From contig NZ_JAVJQE010000007.1 in assembly GCF_040218065.1 (NCBI RefSeq), forward strand, positions 186,001-250,000: 64,000 nucleotides of DNA, in the 5' to 3' direction. Source of the stretch: Marivibrio sp040218065. GTDB lineage: Bacteria > Pseudomonadota > Alphaproteobacteria > UBA8366 > Aestuariispiraceae. A program made the translations under genes and the position numbers. This document shows positions 57,016 through 64,000 of this stretch, piece by piece (position 1 is the stretch's first letter; every line of letters begins with the position of its first letter). The notes beneath the pieces were generated by a model. It ran no database searches, was not told the DNA's origin, and saw only the letters and a program-made list of their open reading frames with translations.

Positions 57016-58032
57016 ATGACCACGTTTGGGAAATGGATCGCGCGCCGCACGGCCGCGGTGATGCTGGGGGCGGCGCTGGCGGCCCCGGCGGCGCTGGGGG
57101 CGTTCGGGTCGGCCGCGCCGGCGGCCGCGCAGGAGACCTTCACCGTTTCGGTCATTTATGGACCGGAGAAGCCGCAGTCGAAGATCTGGTACCGCTTCGC
57201 CGAGCTGGTGGCGGAGAAAATCCCCGACGCCTACGACTTCAACGTCGTCACGGACGGCGCGCTCGGCGGCGAAAAGGAGACGACGGAGGGCATCCGCCTC
57301 GGCTCGATCCACGGGGCGCTGTCCACGGTCGCCAACCTGACCACATGGGTCCCGGACGGCGCGGTCTTCGACATGCCCTTCATGTTCCGCGATCAGGCGC
57401 ACATCGACAAGGTGATGGCCGGCCCGATTGGCGACGAGTTCAAGCAGCTCTACGCCGACGCCGGCTTCAAGGTCTTCGGCTTCATCACCTACGGCGCGCG
57501 CCACGTCATCGCCAAGGAGGCGATCCGCACGCCGGCGGACGTCGACGGCAAGAAGATGCGCGTGCTGCAGAGCCCGCTTCACATCGAGCTTTGGCGTTCG
57601 CTCGGCGCCAATCCCACGCCGGTGCCGATCACCGAGGCCTACAACGCGCTGGAGACCGGGGTCGTCGACTATATGGACATGACCATGTCCGGCTATCACG
57701 CGCTGAAGCTGAACGAGGTCGTGCCCTTCTTTTCGCGGACGGCGCACATCTACGCGCTCGGCGTTATGTATATGAGCCAATCGCAGTGGGAGAGCATGAG
57801 CGCCGAGCATCAGGCCGCCTTCCAGGCCGCCGCCGACGAGGCGATTCCCTATTTCAACGAGCTGGCCGCGGCCGAGCAGGAGGCCTCGCTCGCCGCCGCG
57901 GTCGAGAACGGCGCCGCGGTCGTCGAGGTCGACACCGCCGTCTGGCAGGAGGCGATGGCCCCGTTCTGGGAGAGCTACGCGCCGAATGTCGGCGGGATCG
58001 AGCGCGTGCGCGCGATCGCCGCGGTCGAGTGA
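57016..58032 (+). CDS. TRAP substrate-binding protein (DctP family)
   Basis: A 338-residue periplasmic binding protein. Signal peptide MTTFGKWIARRTAAVMLGAA, core to ALGAFGSAAPAAAQ with cleavage AAA-QE. Conserved features are YNFVTDGALGGEKETTEGIRLGSI, FDMPFMFRDQAHIDKVM, YMDMTMSGYHALKLNEVV and the essential Arg in GARHVIAKEAIRTPADVDGKKMRVLQSPLH, typical of carboxylate-binding TRAP proteins. ATG at 57016 follows AGGAGG. It is followed by a strong terminator, ending this unit. Confidence 0.93.
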   Translation: MTTFGKWIARRTAAVMLGAALAAPAALGAFGSAAPAAAQETFTVSVIYGPEKPQSKIWYRFAELVAEKIPDAYDFNVVTDGALGGEKETTEGIRLGSIHGALSTVANLTTWVPDGAVFDMPFMFRDQAHIDKVMAGPIGDEFKQLYADAGFKVFGFITYGARHVIAKEAIRTPADVDGKKMRVLQSPLHIELWRSLGANPTPVPITEAYNALETGVVDYMDMTMSGYHALKLNEVVPFFSRTAHIYALGVMYMSQSQWESMSAEHQAAFQAAADEAIPYFNELAAAEQEASLAAAVENGAAVVEVDTAVWQEAMAPFWESYAPNVGGIERVRAIAAVE

Positions 58033-58062
58033 GGATCGCCTCTCTTCCCGACGCGCTCCCTT

Positions 58063-58095
58063 GGGACGGGGCTTCGGCCCCGTCCCGCCCTTTTT
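58063..58095 (+). terminator. Rho-independent terminator after dctP
   Basis: GGGACGGGGC, loop TTCG, GCCCCGTCCC, then GCCC and TTTTT. Ten-base perfect arms with a stable tetraloop and T tract. It lies 30 bases after the stop codon. Confidence 0.9.
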
Positions 58096-58122
58096 CGCGA
58101 ACGCCCGTTCGGAGCGGTTTCG

Positions 58123-58389
58123 ATGCAACATGACCACGACGCCTCGCCCCTGCAGGGCGGCGACTTCCCGGAAGAGGAGCGGGTGCGCGACGGCCCGATG
58201 CGCCATGAGATCATGACCATGGTGGTCGAGGCGCTGAACCGGCAGGGCTACCCGGACCTGACGGCCGAGACGCTGACCCGCGACCCGGCGCACAAGGCGG
58301 CCGCCCTGGATATGCTGCGCGACTGCCGGCCGATGCCGGTGGTGCTGCAGCTGATCGACGACGTCGAGCGCGGCGCGCGGGTTCCGTGA
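58123..58389 (+). CDS. Small hypothetical protein, 88 aa
   Basis: An 88-residue protein: MQHDHDASPLQGGDFPEEER, then MRHEIMTMVVEALNRQGYPDLTAETLTRDPAHKAAALDML and a C-terminal helix ending LIDDVERGARVP. It has a histidine-rich start and a helical body. No known family. It lies just after the dctP terminator and before the iron alcohol dehydrogenase. ATG at 58123; RBS GGAGCGG is weak. The body looks like a genuine compact domain. Confidence 0.6.
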   Translation: MQHDHDASPLQGGDFPEEERVRDGPMRHEIMTMVVEALNRQGYPDLTAETLTRDPAHKAAALDMLRDCRPMPVVLQLIDDVERGARVP

Positions 58390-58494
58390 CGCCGTGCCGG
58401 ACGCGCGGAGGTCAGGCTCTCCGAGCGGCCGCGGCGACGCGCCGCTCGATCGCCTGACGCCTGAGACGACCGCCCAAAAAAGGACCCGCCTTCG

Positions 58495-59661
58495 ATGACC
58501 GCTCCCGCCCCCTTCACCTTCATGCACTCGACCCATCGCGTGATCTACGCCGTCGACGCGCTCGACCGATTGACCGACGAGGCGGCGGCGGCCGGCGCGT
58601 CGAAGGCCTTGGTGCTGCTGGACGCCTTCTTCATGGGCGGCCCGTTGGAAGAGCGCGTCGCCGCCTTGCTCAAGGACCTCGCCCCCGTCTTCCACAGCGT
58701 CCCGCAGCATGAACCCGACACCGACACGGTCGGCGCCGCCGCCGACGCGCTGACGGCGGCCGGAGCCGATTTGGTCGTCGCGATCGGCGGCGGCTCGGCC
58801 ATGGATACGGCCAAGGCGGCCCGCATGCTGGTCAGCAACCCCGGCCCGATTGAGGATATCGTGGGGCCGATGGGTCGGCCGATGGCGCCGCACCCCTCGC
58901 TCTTCGTCTGCGCGCCGACCACCGCCGGCACGGGCAGCGAGGTCTCGGAATCCGCGATCGTCGCCAAGGCCGGCACGGACTACAAGATGGTGCTGCGCAA
59001 TCCCAACATGGCCGCGCGGCTGGCGATCCTGGACCCCGCTCTCGGGGTCACGGCGCCGGCCCGGGTGACGGCCTCGGCCGGCTACGACGCCGTCACTCAT
59101 GCGGTGGAGGCCTACACCTCCAACGCCGCGAGCGTGATGACGGACCCCTTCGCCGAAGCCGGCATGCGCCATCTGGCGGCCGGGCTCGAGCGCGCGGTTC
59201 GCACGCCGGACGATCTTGAGGCGCGCGGCCTGTGCCTGATCGGCTCGATGCAGGCGGGGATCGCCTTCAACAGCGCGAATCTGGGTCTCGCCCACGCCAT
59301 CGCCGGCGCGCTGGGCGCGTTGCACCACACGCCGCACGGTTTCGCGAACGCCCTGGCGCTGCCTTGGACGATGGCCTTCAACGATCCGGCGTTGGCGACG
59401 AAGGGCGCGGTGCTGCGCGAGATCTTCGGCGGCGAGAGCGCGGCGCACGGCCTGTCGCGCCTGCGGCACGCGGTCGGGCTGGACGTCGGCCTGGACGAGG
59501 AGGTCCGCGGCGCGGACGCGCTCGACCGGGTCGCCGAAGGAGCCTCGAAGTCGGGGCAGATCAAGATGAACCCGCGCCCTGCAGACCAGGCCCAGATCCG
59601 CGTCATCTTGGAGCATATGCGCTCGCCCACGCATGGCGGGCCGCCGCACCTCAATCTCTGA
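58495..59661 (+). CDS. Iron-containing alcohol dehydrogenase
   Basis: A 388-residue Fe-ADH. NAD loop VAIGGGSAMDTAKAARML, PTTAGTGSEVSESAIV, the metal-binding residues Asp in SAGYDAVTHAVEAYTS and the histidines in LAHAIAGALGALHHTPHGFANALALP. A family characteristic QIKMNPRP-like end is present. It oxidises an alcohol or reduces an aldehyde in the cytosol. It probably belongs to the catabolic locus with the TRAP system and RidA, acting on the imported or processed substrate; the substrate is unknown. Confidence 0.92.
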   Translation: MTAPAPFTFMHSTHRVIYAVDALDRLTDEAAAAGASKALVLLDAFFMGGPLEERVAALLKDLAPVFHSVPQHEPDTDTVGAAADALTAAGADLVVAIGGGSAMDTAKAARMLVSNPGPIEDIVGPMGRPMAPHPSLFVCAPTTAGTGSEVSESAIVAKAGTDYKMVLRNPNMAARLAILDPALGVTAPARVTASAGYDAVTHAVEAYTSNAASVMTDPFAEAGMRHLAAGLERAVRTPDDLEARGLCLIGSMQAGIAFNSANLGLAHAIAGALGALHHTPHGFANALALPWTMAFNDPALATKGAVLREIFGGESAAHGLSRLRHAVGLDVGLDEEVRGADALDRVAEGASKSGQIKMNPRPADQAQIRVILEHMRSPTHGGPPHLNL

Positions 59662-59684
59662 TCGCCAACCCGGGAGGACGACCC

Positions 59685-60071
59685 ATGCCCCGTTTCTTCA
59701 ATCCGACCGACGTCGCCGCGCCGCTGGGCGCCTACTCGCACGCCGCGCTCAGCGAGGGCGGCGGCCGCACTCTGCACGTCGCCGGCCAAGTGGGCGTCGA
59801 GCCCGACGGGACCGTCCCGGACGACGTCGGCGCCCAGAGCGAGCTGATCTGGCGCAATCTGGCGGCGATCCTGAAGGCCGCGGACATGGGGATCGAAGAC
59901 GTCGTGAAGGTGAACGCCTATCTGCTGAGCCCCGACGACCTGCCGGCGTTCGGCGCGGTGCGCAGCCGCTGGCTCGGCGACTGCCGCCCGGCCTCGACGC
60001 TGGTCTACGTCTCAGGCCTGGTGAAGCCGGAGTTGAAGGTCGAAGTGGACGTGGTCGCGATGAAGCCGTGA
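59685..60071 (+). CDS. RidA-family (YjgF/UK114) deaminase
   Basis: A 128-residue RidA-type protein. NPTDVAAPLGAYSHAALSEG, LHVAGQVGVEPDGTVPDDV, IWRNLAAILKAADMGIEDVVKVNAYL and the C-terminal KVEVDVVAMKP. RidA hydrolyses reactive enamine/imine intermediates to keto acids. The family Arg normally at the active site (RPAST region) is present as CRPASTLVYV. It lies after the Fe-ADH with a 23-base gap and an SD (GGGAGG), so probably cotranscribed. It suggests an amine or amino-acid catabolic pathway. Confidence 0.92.
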   Translation: MPRFFNPTDVAAPLGAYSHAALSEGGGRTLHVAGQVGVEPDGTVPDDVGAQSELIWRNLAAILKAADMGIEDVVKVNAYLLSPDDLPAFGAVRSRWLGDCRPASTLVYVSGLVKPELKVEVDVVAMKP

Positions 60072-60263
60072 GGCGCGCTTGGGACGAAGGCGGCGCCGGC
60101 CGGCCGCTCATAGCCCGGGGCCCGGGGGCGCGAAGGCCGACGCCTGAGACCCGTCGTCACCCGGCCGGCGGGCGCTAAGGCGCGCCGCCTCAGGCGTCGC
60201 CCCGCGCTTTCGCCGCGGGGATCGGCGGCGCGACGATGGCCGGTTCGCCGCACGGCGACGACA

Positions 60264-61199
60264 TCACTCCGCCGCCAGCACGCTCTTCCGGCCGTCGCCC
60301 TCGATCTCCTCGATCACCGGGATCGGGACGTCGTAGGGCGCGACGTCGGCGCGGATTTGCTTGAGCGCCTTGACGATGATGTCCACCTCCTCGTCCGGAT
60401 GGGTCGCGCCCAGGCCGTAGTCGGCGGCGAGGGACCGGGCCCGGGCGGCGCGCTTGCGCTCGTCGGCGGGCAGATTGACCACCGCATAGACGCCGTTCAG
60501 CAGGCTGCCGCGCAGCTTCTTCGCGAACTTGGCGCCCAGCATCTCCTTCTCCTCCGCACTCAACTGCTCGAAGAAGCGGCGCATCAGGATGCGGCCGAAC
60601 TGAACGTGACGCGCCTCGTCGCGCAGGATCAATTCGCACGCCTTGCGGATCTGGCCGTAACGCGCGTTCTTGTAGCGCGCGGTCAAGAGTTCGCCCGAGA
60701 GCTGCTCGAACAGGGTGTTGACCGCCATGCCGGCGTAAAAGGACATCTCGCGCTCCTCTTTCTCGACATGGAAGCGCGGGATGATCATCTGGAAATAATC
60801 GCTCTTCGGCTTCGGCTGATAGCCGCCCAGGCAGTCGGCGATCCGGAAGCTGGCCTCGTGATGGCGCAACTCCTCCATGATGAAATTCGCGACGTGCTGT
60901 TTGATCTCGAAAGGCAGGTGCTCGTAGATCGCCTGACGCAGACGCTCGCAGCCGTAGGGGGTCGCGCCGTGCTCCATCCATGCGCGCAGCGACCACCATT
61001 CGGCGCCGGCCTCGCGGACTTCCTGAGGCAATTCGGCGACTTCCGTCTTCAGCGCCGCCCAGTCGACGTCGCGCGCCGCATCCCACGCCAGGTCGCGGGC
61101 CTGCTGGCAGAGCTGCCAGATGTCGTCATACTGCTTCTCCGCCACCACCGGATAGGGGTTGGGGTTCTGCACCGTCTCTTCCAGCATCGAGGCGTCCAT
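60264..61199 (-). CDS. Ferritin-like diiron protein
   Basis: A 311-residue protein with two diiron-type helices: MEELRHHEASFRIA (ExxxHE, about 108-112) and LRDEARHVQFGRIL (ExxH, about 188-196). This resembles the ferritin-like diiron oxygenase or AurF/DUF455-type class. It begins MDASMLEETVQNPNPYPVVA and has a charged end. It is divergent from the UTRA regulator gene across a 104-base gap. Likely redox activity with iron; substrate unknown. Confidence 0.85.
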   Translation of the reverse strand: MDASMLEETVQNPNPYPVVAEKQYDDIWQLCQQARDLAWDAARDVDWAALKTEVAELPQEVREAGAEWWSLRAWMEHGATPYGCERLRQAIYEHLPFEIKQHVANFIMEELRHHEASFRIADCLGGYQPKPKSDYFQMIIPRFHVEKEEREMSFYAGMAVNTLFEQLSGELLTARYKNARYGQIRKACELILRDEARHVQFGRILMRRFFEQLSAEEKEMLGAKFAKKLRGSLLNGVYAVVNLPADERKRAARARSLAADYGLGATHPDEEVDIIVKALKQIRADVAPYDVPIPVIEEIEGDGRKSVLAAE

Positions 61200-61265
61200 G
61201 GCCGAAATCTCCCGTTGATCAGTCCCGCTCCGGCGTCGCGGCGACTTGCCGGCGCCGATGGCGCA

Positions 61266-61291
61266 ATAGTATAGTCTAGTAGAGTAATTGG
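61266..61291. promoter_or_regulatory. Operator-like AT-rich segment between regulator and diiron gene
   Basis: AATAGTATAGTCTAGTAGAG followed by TAATT is an AT-rich island containing partially symmetrical AGTCTAG. It lies 13 bases before the regulator start and about 65 bases from the diiron gene start. HutC-type operators contain a TCTAGA-like core, so this is plausible but unproved. Confidence 0.4.
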
Positions 61292-61303
61292 TCGAGGAAA
61301 ATC

Positions 61304-62071
61304 ATGCAAAACGCCGCGACGGAGGATTTGGATCGCGCCTCGGACCTGCCGCTGTTCCTGCAGATCCGCCAGCGCCTGCTGCGCGAGATTCTGGATTGGC
61401 CTGTCGACGACCGGCGGTTTCCGCCTGAGGCGCAGTTGGCCGAGCGCTTCGGCGTCTCAAAGATGACCGTGCGTCAGGCGCTCCACGGGCTGGTCGAGCA
61501 GGGCCTTCTGGCGCGCCGTCGCGGCGCGGGAACCGTGGTGACGGATGAAGCGGTCTCGGTCGAGCGCCTGACGCCGGCGTTGGACATCGACCAACAGCAC
61601 CGCGCCGCGGGACGCACCGTCGAGACAGAGGTTCTGGCGGTGCGCGAGCGCCCGGCCGAGGCGGCCGAAGCCGGCTCGCTGGACCTGCCGCCGCAGACCC
61701 CGCTCGTCGAAATCCGCCGTCTGCGCCGAATCGGCGGCGCGCCGGCGGCGCTGGATCACCGGCTGCTGGCCGCCGAGTTGTCGCGCCGCGCCGGCTTCGA
61801 CGAGACGACCGCCGCCGGCTCGATCATCGACCGGCTGCGCGCCGTCGCCCCGGTCGCACGCGGGGAATGGCGGCTCTCCGCCCATCACCCGGACGGCCAG
61901 ACGGCCGCCTTGCTGATGATCGGCCGCGACGTCCCGGTGCTGACCCGCGCGCTCGTCTATCGCGACGGGCAAGGTCGCGCCTTGATGATCGGACGGACCG
62001 TCCACCGCAGCGATCTGCTGGCCTGCGAAGTGGCGATCGATCTGCACGCGCCCGACGCCGCCGGGCGGTAG
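61304..62071 (+). CDS. GntR/HutC-family regulator with UTRA domain
   Basis: A 255-residue HutC-type regulator. The N-terminal winged helix is PLFLQIRQRLLREILDWPVDDRRFPPEAQLAERFGVSKMTVRQALHGLVEQGLLARRRGAGTVV. The C-terminal UTRA domain binds a small ligand (DLPPQTPLVEIRRLRRI, VLTRALVYRDGQGRALMI). It is divergent from the ferritin-like gene; AT-rich AGTATAGTCTAGTAGAGTAATT lies between them as a probable operator. It likely controls the diiron gene. The target ligand is not predictable. Confidence 0.9.
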   Translation: MQNAATEDLDRASDLPLFLQIRQRLLREILDWPVDDRRFPPEAQLAERFGVSKMTVRQALHGLVEQGLLARRRGAGTVVTDEAVSVERLTPALDIDQQHRAAGRTVETEVLAVRERPAEAAEAGSLDLPPQTPLVEIRRLRRIGGAPAALDHRLLAAELSRRAGFDETTAAGSIIDRLRAVAPVARGEWRLSAHHPDGQTAALLMIGRDVPVLTRALVYRDGQGRALMIGRTVHRSDLLACEVAIDLHAPDAAGR

Positions 62072-62096
62072 GGGCGCCGCCGGCCGATCGGCCGGG

Positions 62097-63818
62097 CTAG
62101 ACGGCGGCGTCGCGGTCGCCGAGCGCCGCGACCGCCTCATGCTGGCTGAGGAAGACCCGGCCGGTCAGATGATTGAGGAAATCGGAGCGCTTGAGCTTGT
62201 CCATCACCGGCCCTTTCACCTCCGACAGGTGGAAGGCGACGCCGGCGTCTTTCAGCCGATCGGCCAGCGCCTCCAGGCTTTCCAGCGCGCTGGCGTCGAC
62301 GTCGTTGACGGCCGAGCACATCAGGATCACGTGGCGCACGCGGCGGTCCGCCACCGCCATGTCGTAGAGCCGATCCTCCAGATAGCGGGCGTTGGCGAAG
62401 TAGAGGCTCTCGTCGACGCGCACGCTCAGGATCGAAGGCTCGGTCTCCACCGGATGGCGCAGGATGTTGCGATAGTGCTCCGTCCCCGGCACGCGGCCGA
62501 CGACGGCCATGTGCGGGCGGGTCGAGCGCGCGAGGAACAGCAGGATCGACAGCGCGACGCCCGCGACCACCCCCGCCTCCACCCCGACCCCCAGCGTCAG
62601 CAGGATCGTCGCCGCCGAGGCCGCGAAATCCGCCTTCGAATAGATCCAGGTGCGCTTGAGGCCTTTCAGGTCGACGAGCGAGAGCACCGCCACCACGATC
62701 GTCGCCGCCAAGGTCGCCTTCGGCAGCTGGTGGAACAACGGGGTCAGGAACAGCGCCGCCAGCGCGATGCCGCCGGCGGTGAAGACGCCGGCCATCGGCG
62801 TGCGCGCGCCCGCGTCGAAATTGACGACGGAGCGCGCGAAGCCCCCCGTCACCGGATAGCCGCCGCCGACGCCGGCGGCGATGTTGGCCGCGCCCAGGCC
62901 GAGCAATTCGCGGTTGGGCTGGATGCGCTCGCGTCGTTTGGCGGCGAGCGTCTGGGCGACCGAGACCGACTCGACGAAGCCGATGACCGAGATCAGCACC
63001 GCCGCCGGCAGCAGCTCAAGCCACAGATCGAGATCGACCGGCGGGGCGGTCAGCGGCGGGATTCCCTTTGGGATCGCGCCGACGACGGCGACGCCGGCGG
63101 CGTCCAATTGCAACAGGTCGGTGATCAGAATGGTGGCCAGGACGGCCGCGACAGGCCCCGCCTTGGCCAGGCTGTCGGCGAGCCGCGGACCCAGCCCGAG
63201 CCGGCGCAAGAGCGGCTTCAGCCGGCCGCGCACCCAGAACAGAAAGGCCGTCGCCCCGACGCCGATCAGGACGGTGGGTCCATTCGTTTGGTCGAGCGCG
63301 GGGACGAGGCTGCGCCCCAGATCGATCAGGTTATGGCCGGAAGCGTCGACGCCCAAGATATGCTTCAGCTGACTGGCGGCGATCAGGATCCCGGAGGCCG
63401 TGATGAAGCCGGCGATCACCGGATGGCTCAGCAGGCTCGCCAAGAAGCCGAGGCGCAACAGGCCGAGCGCGATCAGGATCAGCCCCGACAGCAGGGCCAG
63501 CGCCAGCGCGGCGCTCATATAATCCGCCGTCCCCTGCGCCGCCACCTGGCCGACCGCCGCCGCCGTCATCAGCGAGACGACCGCCACCGGCCCGACCGCC
63601 AGCGCGCCCGACGAGCCGAACAGCGCATAGCCGACGAGCGGGAGCATGCTGGCGTACAGCCCCGCTGCCGGCGGCAGGCCGGCCAGCAGGGCGTAGGCCA
63701 GGCTCTGCGGAATCAACATGATCGTGACGATCACCGCCGCCAGCCCGTCGCCCTGCAGGCGCGCGCGGTCGTAGGTCTTGAGCCACCCGATACAGGGCAG
63801 CGCGCGTTCAAGCATCAT
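62097..63818 (-). CDS. SulP-family anion transporter with STAS domain
   Basis: A 573-residue SulP (SLC26-like) transporter. The start is MMLERALPCIGWLKTYDRAR; the membrane core holds MLIPQSLAYALLAGLPPAAGLYASMLPLVGYALFG and NREILG-like NRELLGLGAANIAAGVGGGYPVTGGFARSVVN, with about twelve helices. The C-terminal STAS domain (residues 430-560: SLYFANARYLEDRL, HVILMCSAVNDVDASALESLEAL) follows. SulP proteins move sulfate, bicarbonate or other anions. Its neighbour is a probable sulfide:quinone reductase-like gene, pointing to sulfate or sulfur anion transport, but this is inference. Confidence 0.92.
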   Translation of the reverse strand: MMLERALPCIGWLKTYDRARLQGDGLAAVIVTIMLIPQSLAYALLAGLPPAAGLYASMLPLVGYALFGSSGALAVGPVAVVSLMTAAAVGQVAAQGTADYMSAALALALLSGLILIALGLLRLGFLASLLSHPVIAGFITASGILIAASQLKHILGVDASGHNLIDLGRSLVPALDQTNGPTVLIGVGATAFLFWVRGRLKPLLRRLGLGPRLADSLAKAGPVAAVLATILITDLLQLDAAGVAVVGAIPKGIPPLTAPPVDLDLWLELLPAAVLISVIGFVESVSVAQTLAAKRRERIQPNRELLGLGAANIAAGVGGGYPVTGGFARSVVNFDAGARTPMAGVFTAGGIALAALFLTPLFHQLPKATLAATIVVAVLSLVDLKGLKRTWIYSKADFAASAATILLTLGVGVEAGVVAGVALSILLFLARSTRPHMAVVGRVPGTEHYRNILRHPVETEPSILSVRVDESLYFANARYLEDRLYDMAVADRRVRHVILMCSAVNDVDASALESLEALADRLKDAGVAFHLSEVKGPVMDKLKRSDFLNHLTGRVFLSQHEAVAALGDRDAAV

Positions 63819-63851
63819 CAGGAGCCCTCATCCGGCGGGAGCGACGTCGGC

Positions 63852-64000
63852 TCACACCACCTTCTCAGGCTTGGCTGCGACCGGCTTCACCAGCCATTCG
63901 CGCCCGCGCAGCATCGCCTTCCAATAGACCGGCGGCAGGATCTTCTCCTTCAGGATCCAGGCGAGGCGGCTCGGCTTCTTGCCGTCGACGATCCAGCTGG
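63852..64000 (-). CDS. C-terminal end of FAD/NAD(P)-oxidoreductase, probably SQR-like (partial)
   Basis: A minus-strand frame is open to the window edge and ends with TGA at 63854-63852. The 48 visible residues are SWIVDGKKPSRLAWILKEKI followed by LPPVYWKAMLRGREWLVKPVA and a KPEKVV end. The LKEKxLPxVYWxxMLxGREWL pattern is typical of the C-terminus of sulfide:quinone oxidoreductase and related flavoproteins. It lies next to the SulP gene in the same direction, with a 33-base gap. Only the tail is visible, so the family call is tentative. Confidence 0.6.
   Translation of the reverse strand, partial: SWIVDGKKPSRLAWILKEKILPPVYWKAMLRGREWLVKPVAAKPEKVV

Noticed and set aside
56647..59649. 1000-codon minus-strand open frame opposite the TRAP, DctP and iron-ADH genes
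   Set aside because: Crosses several clear plus-strand genes and a strong terminator; composition is typical antisense shadow, no family motif.
1..64000. CRISPR array
   Set aside because: No set of regularly spaced repeats was seen; the tandem repeats found (41393, 37383, 49781) are short, spacer-free and partly coding.

Overview
The window is a stretch of GC-rich alphaproteobacterial chromosome, probably from the Rhodospirillales or a neighbouring order, interrupted by one clearly foreign insertion. The assignment rests on the hemC/hemD/hemY order divergent from tsaD, a fused carph-isopro/mitofilin-type HemD, an aerobic CobN cobaltochelatase, the FdxA-CarD neighbourhood and TRAP transport. 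No 16S gene is present, so it is inferred from gene content only.

Layout. Bases 1-6958 hold core genes: a partial hypothetical, a SAM methyltransferase, a quinone oxidoreductase, an L-asparaginase II, a TrmH-type RNA methylase and the ComM-like AAA ATPase. A complete tRNA-Thr(CGU) lies at 7334-7409. Directly at its 3' end begins a 17.1-kb island (about 7404-24502) flanked by a 9-bp direct repeat, GCACCATCT. The island is visibly lower in GC than its surroundings. It carries a large serine recombinase, a TraG/VirD4-like coupling ATPase with a separate small membrane protein and a lipoprotein, two regulators, a resolvase, and a MobC/relaxase operon, but no type IV secretion genes. It therefore looks like an integrative mobilizable element. 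Its cargo (17003-22448) is a tightly coupled five-gene operon: an m4C-type DNA methyltransferase, a BglII/BstYI-like protein whose catalytic acids appear replaced by amides, a ParB-like/HTH protein, an SNF2-type translocase and a DUF3883 PD-(D/E)XK-like nuclease. This is the best candidate here for an undescribed defence system.

Bases 24512-64000 return to the chromosome: a DUF938 methyltransferase, FdxA ferredoxin, CarD, a uracil-DNA glycosylase-like protein with a SIR2 deacylase, a low-molecular-weight phosphatase with a fructosamine-kinase-like protein, an enolase-superfamily dehydratase with a Zn alcohol dehydrogenase, patatin, OxyR, and the heme operon hemC-hemD-hemY divergent from tsaD-gpsA. 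Next come two small coupled genes, a gene with a histone-like tail, CobN, an AcuI-like reductase, a PAS protein and a giant AsmA/DUF748 protein.

From 52335 to 60071 lies a catabolic locus: a GntR/FadR regulator, a gamma-glutamyltransferase-family enzyme behind a palindromic operator candidate, a fused DctQM TRAP permease, a DctP binding protein, an iron alcohol dehydrogenase and a RidA-like protein. The end of the window holds a ferritin-like diiron protein divergent from a UTRA regulator, a SulP transporter, and the 3' end of a probable sulfide:quinone-reductase-like flavoprotein.

Limits: no alignment, GC calculation or structure prediction was run. Family names come from recognised motifs, and composition statements are by eye.
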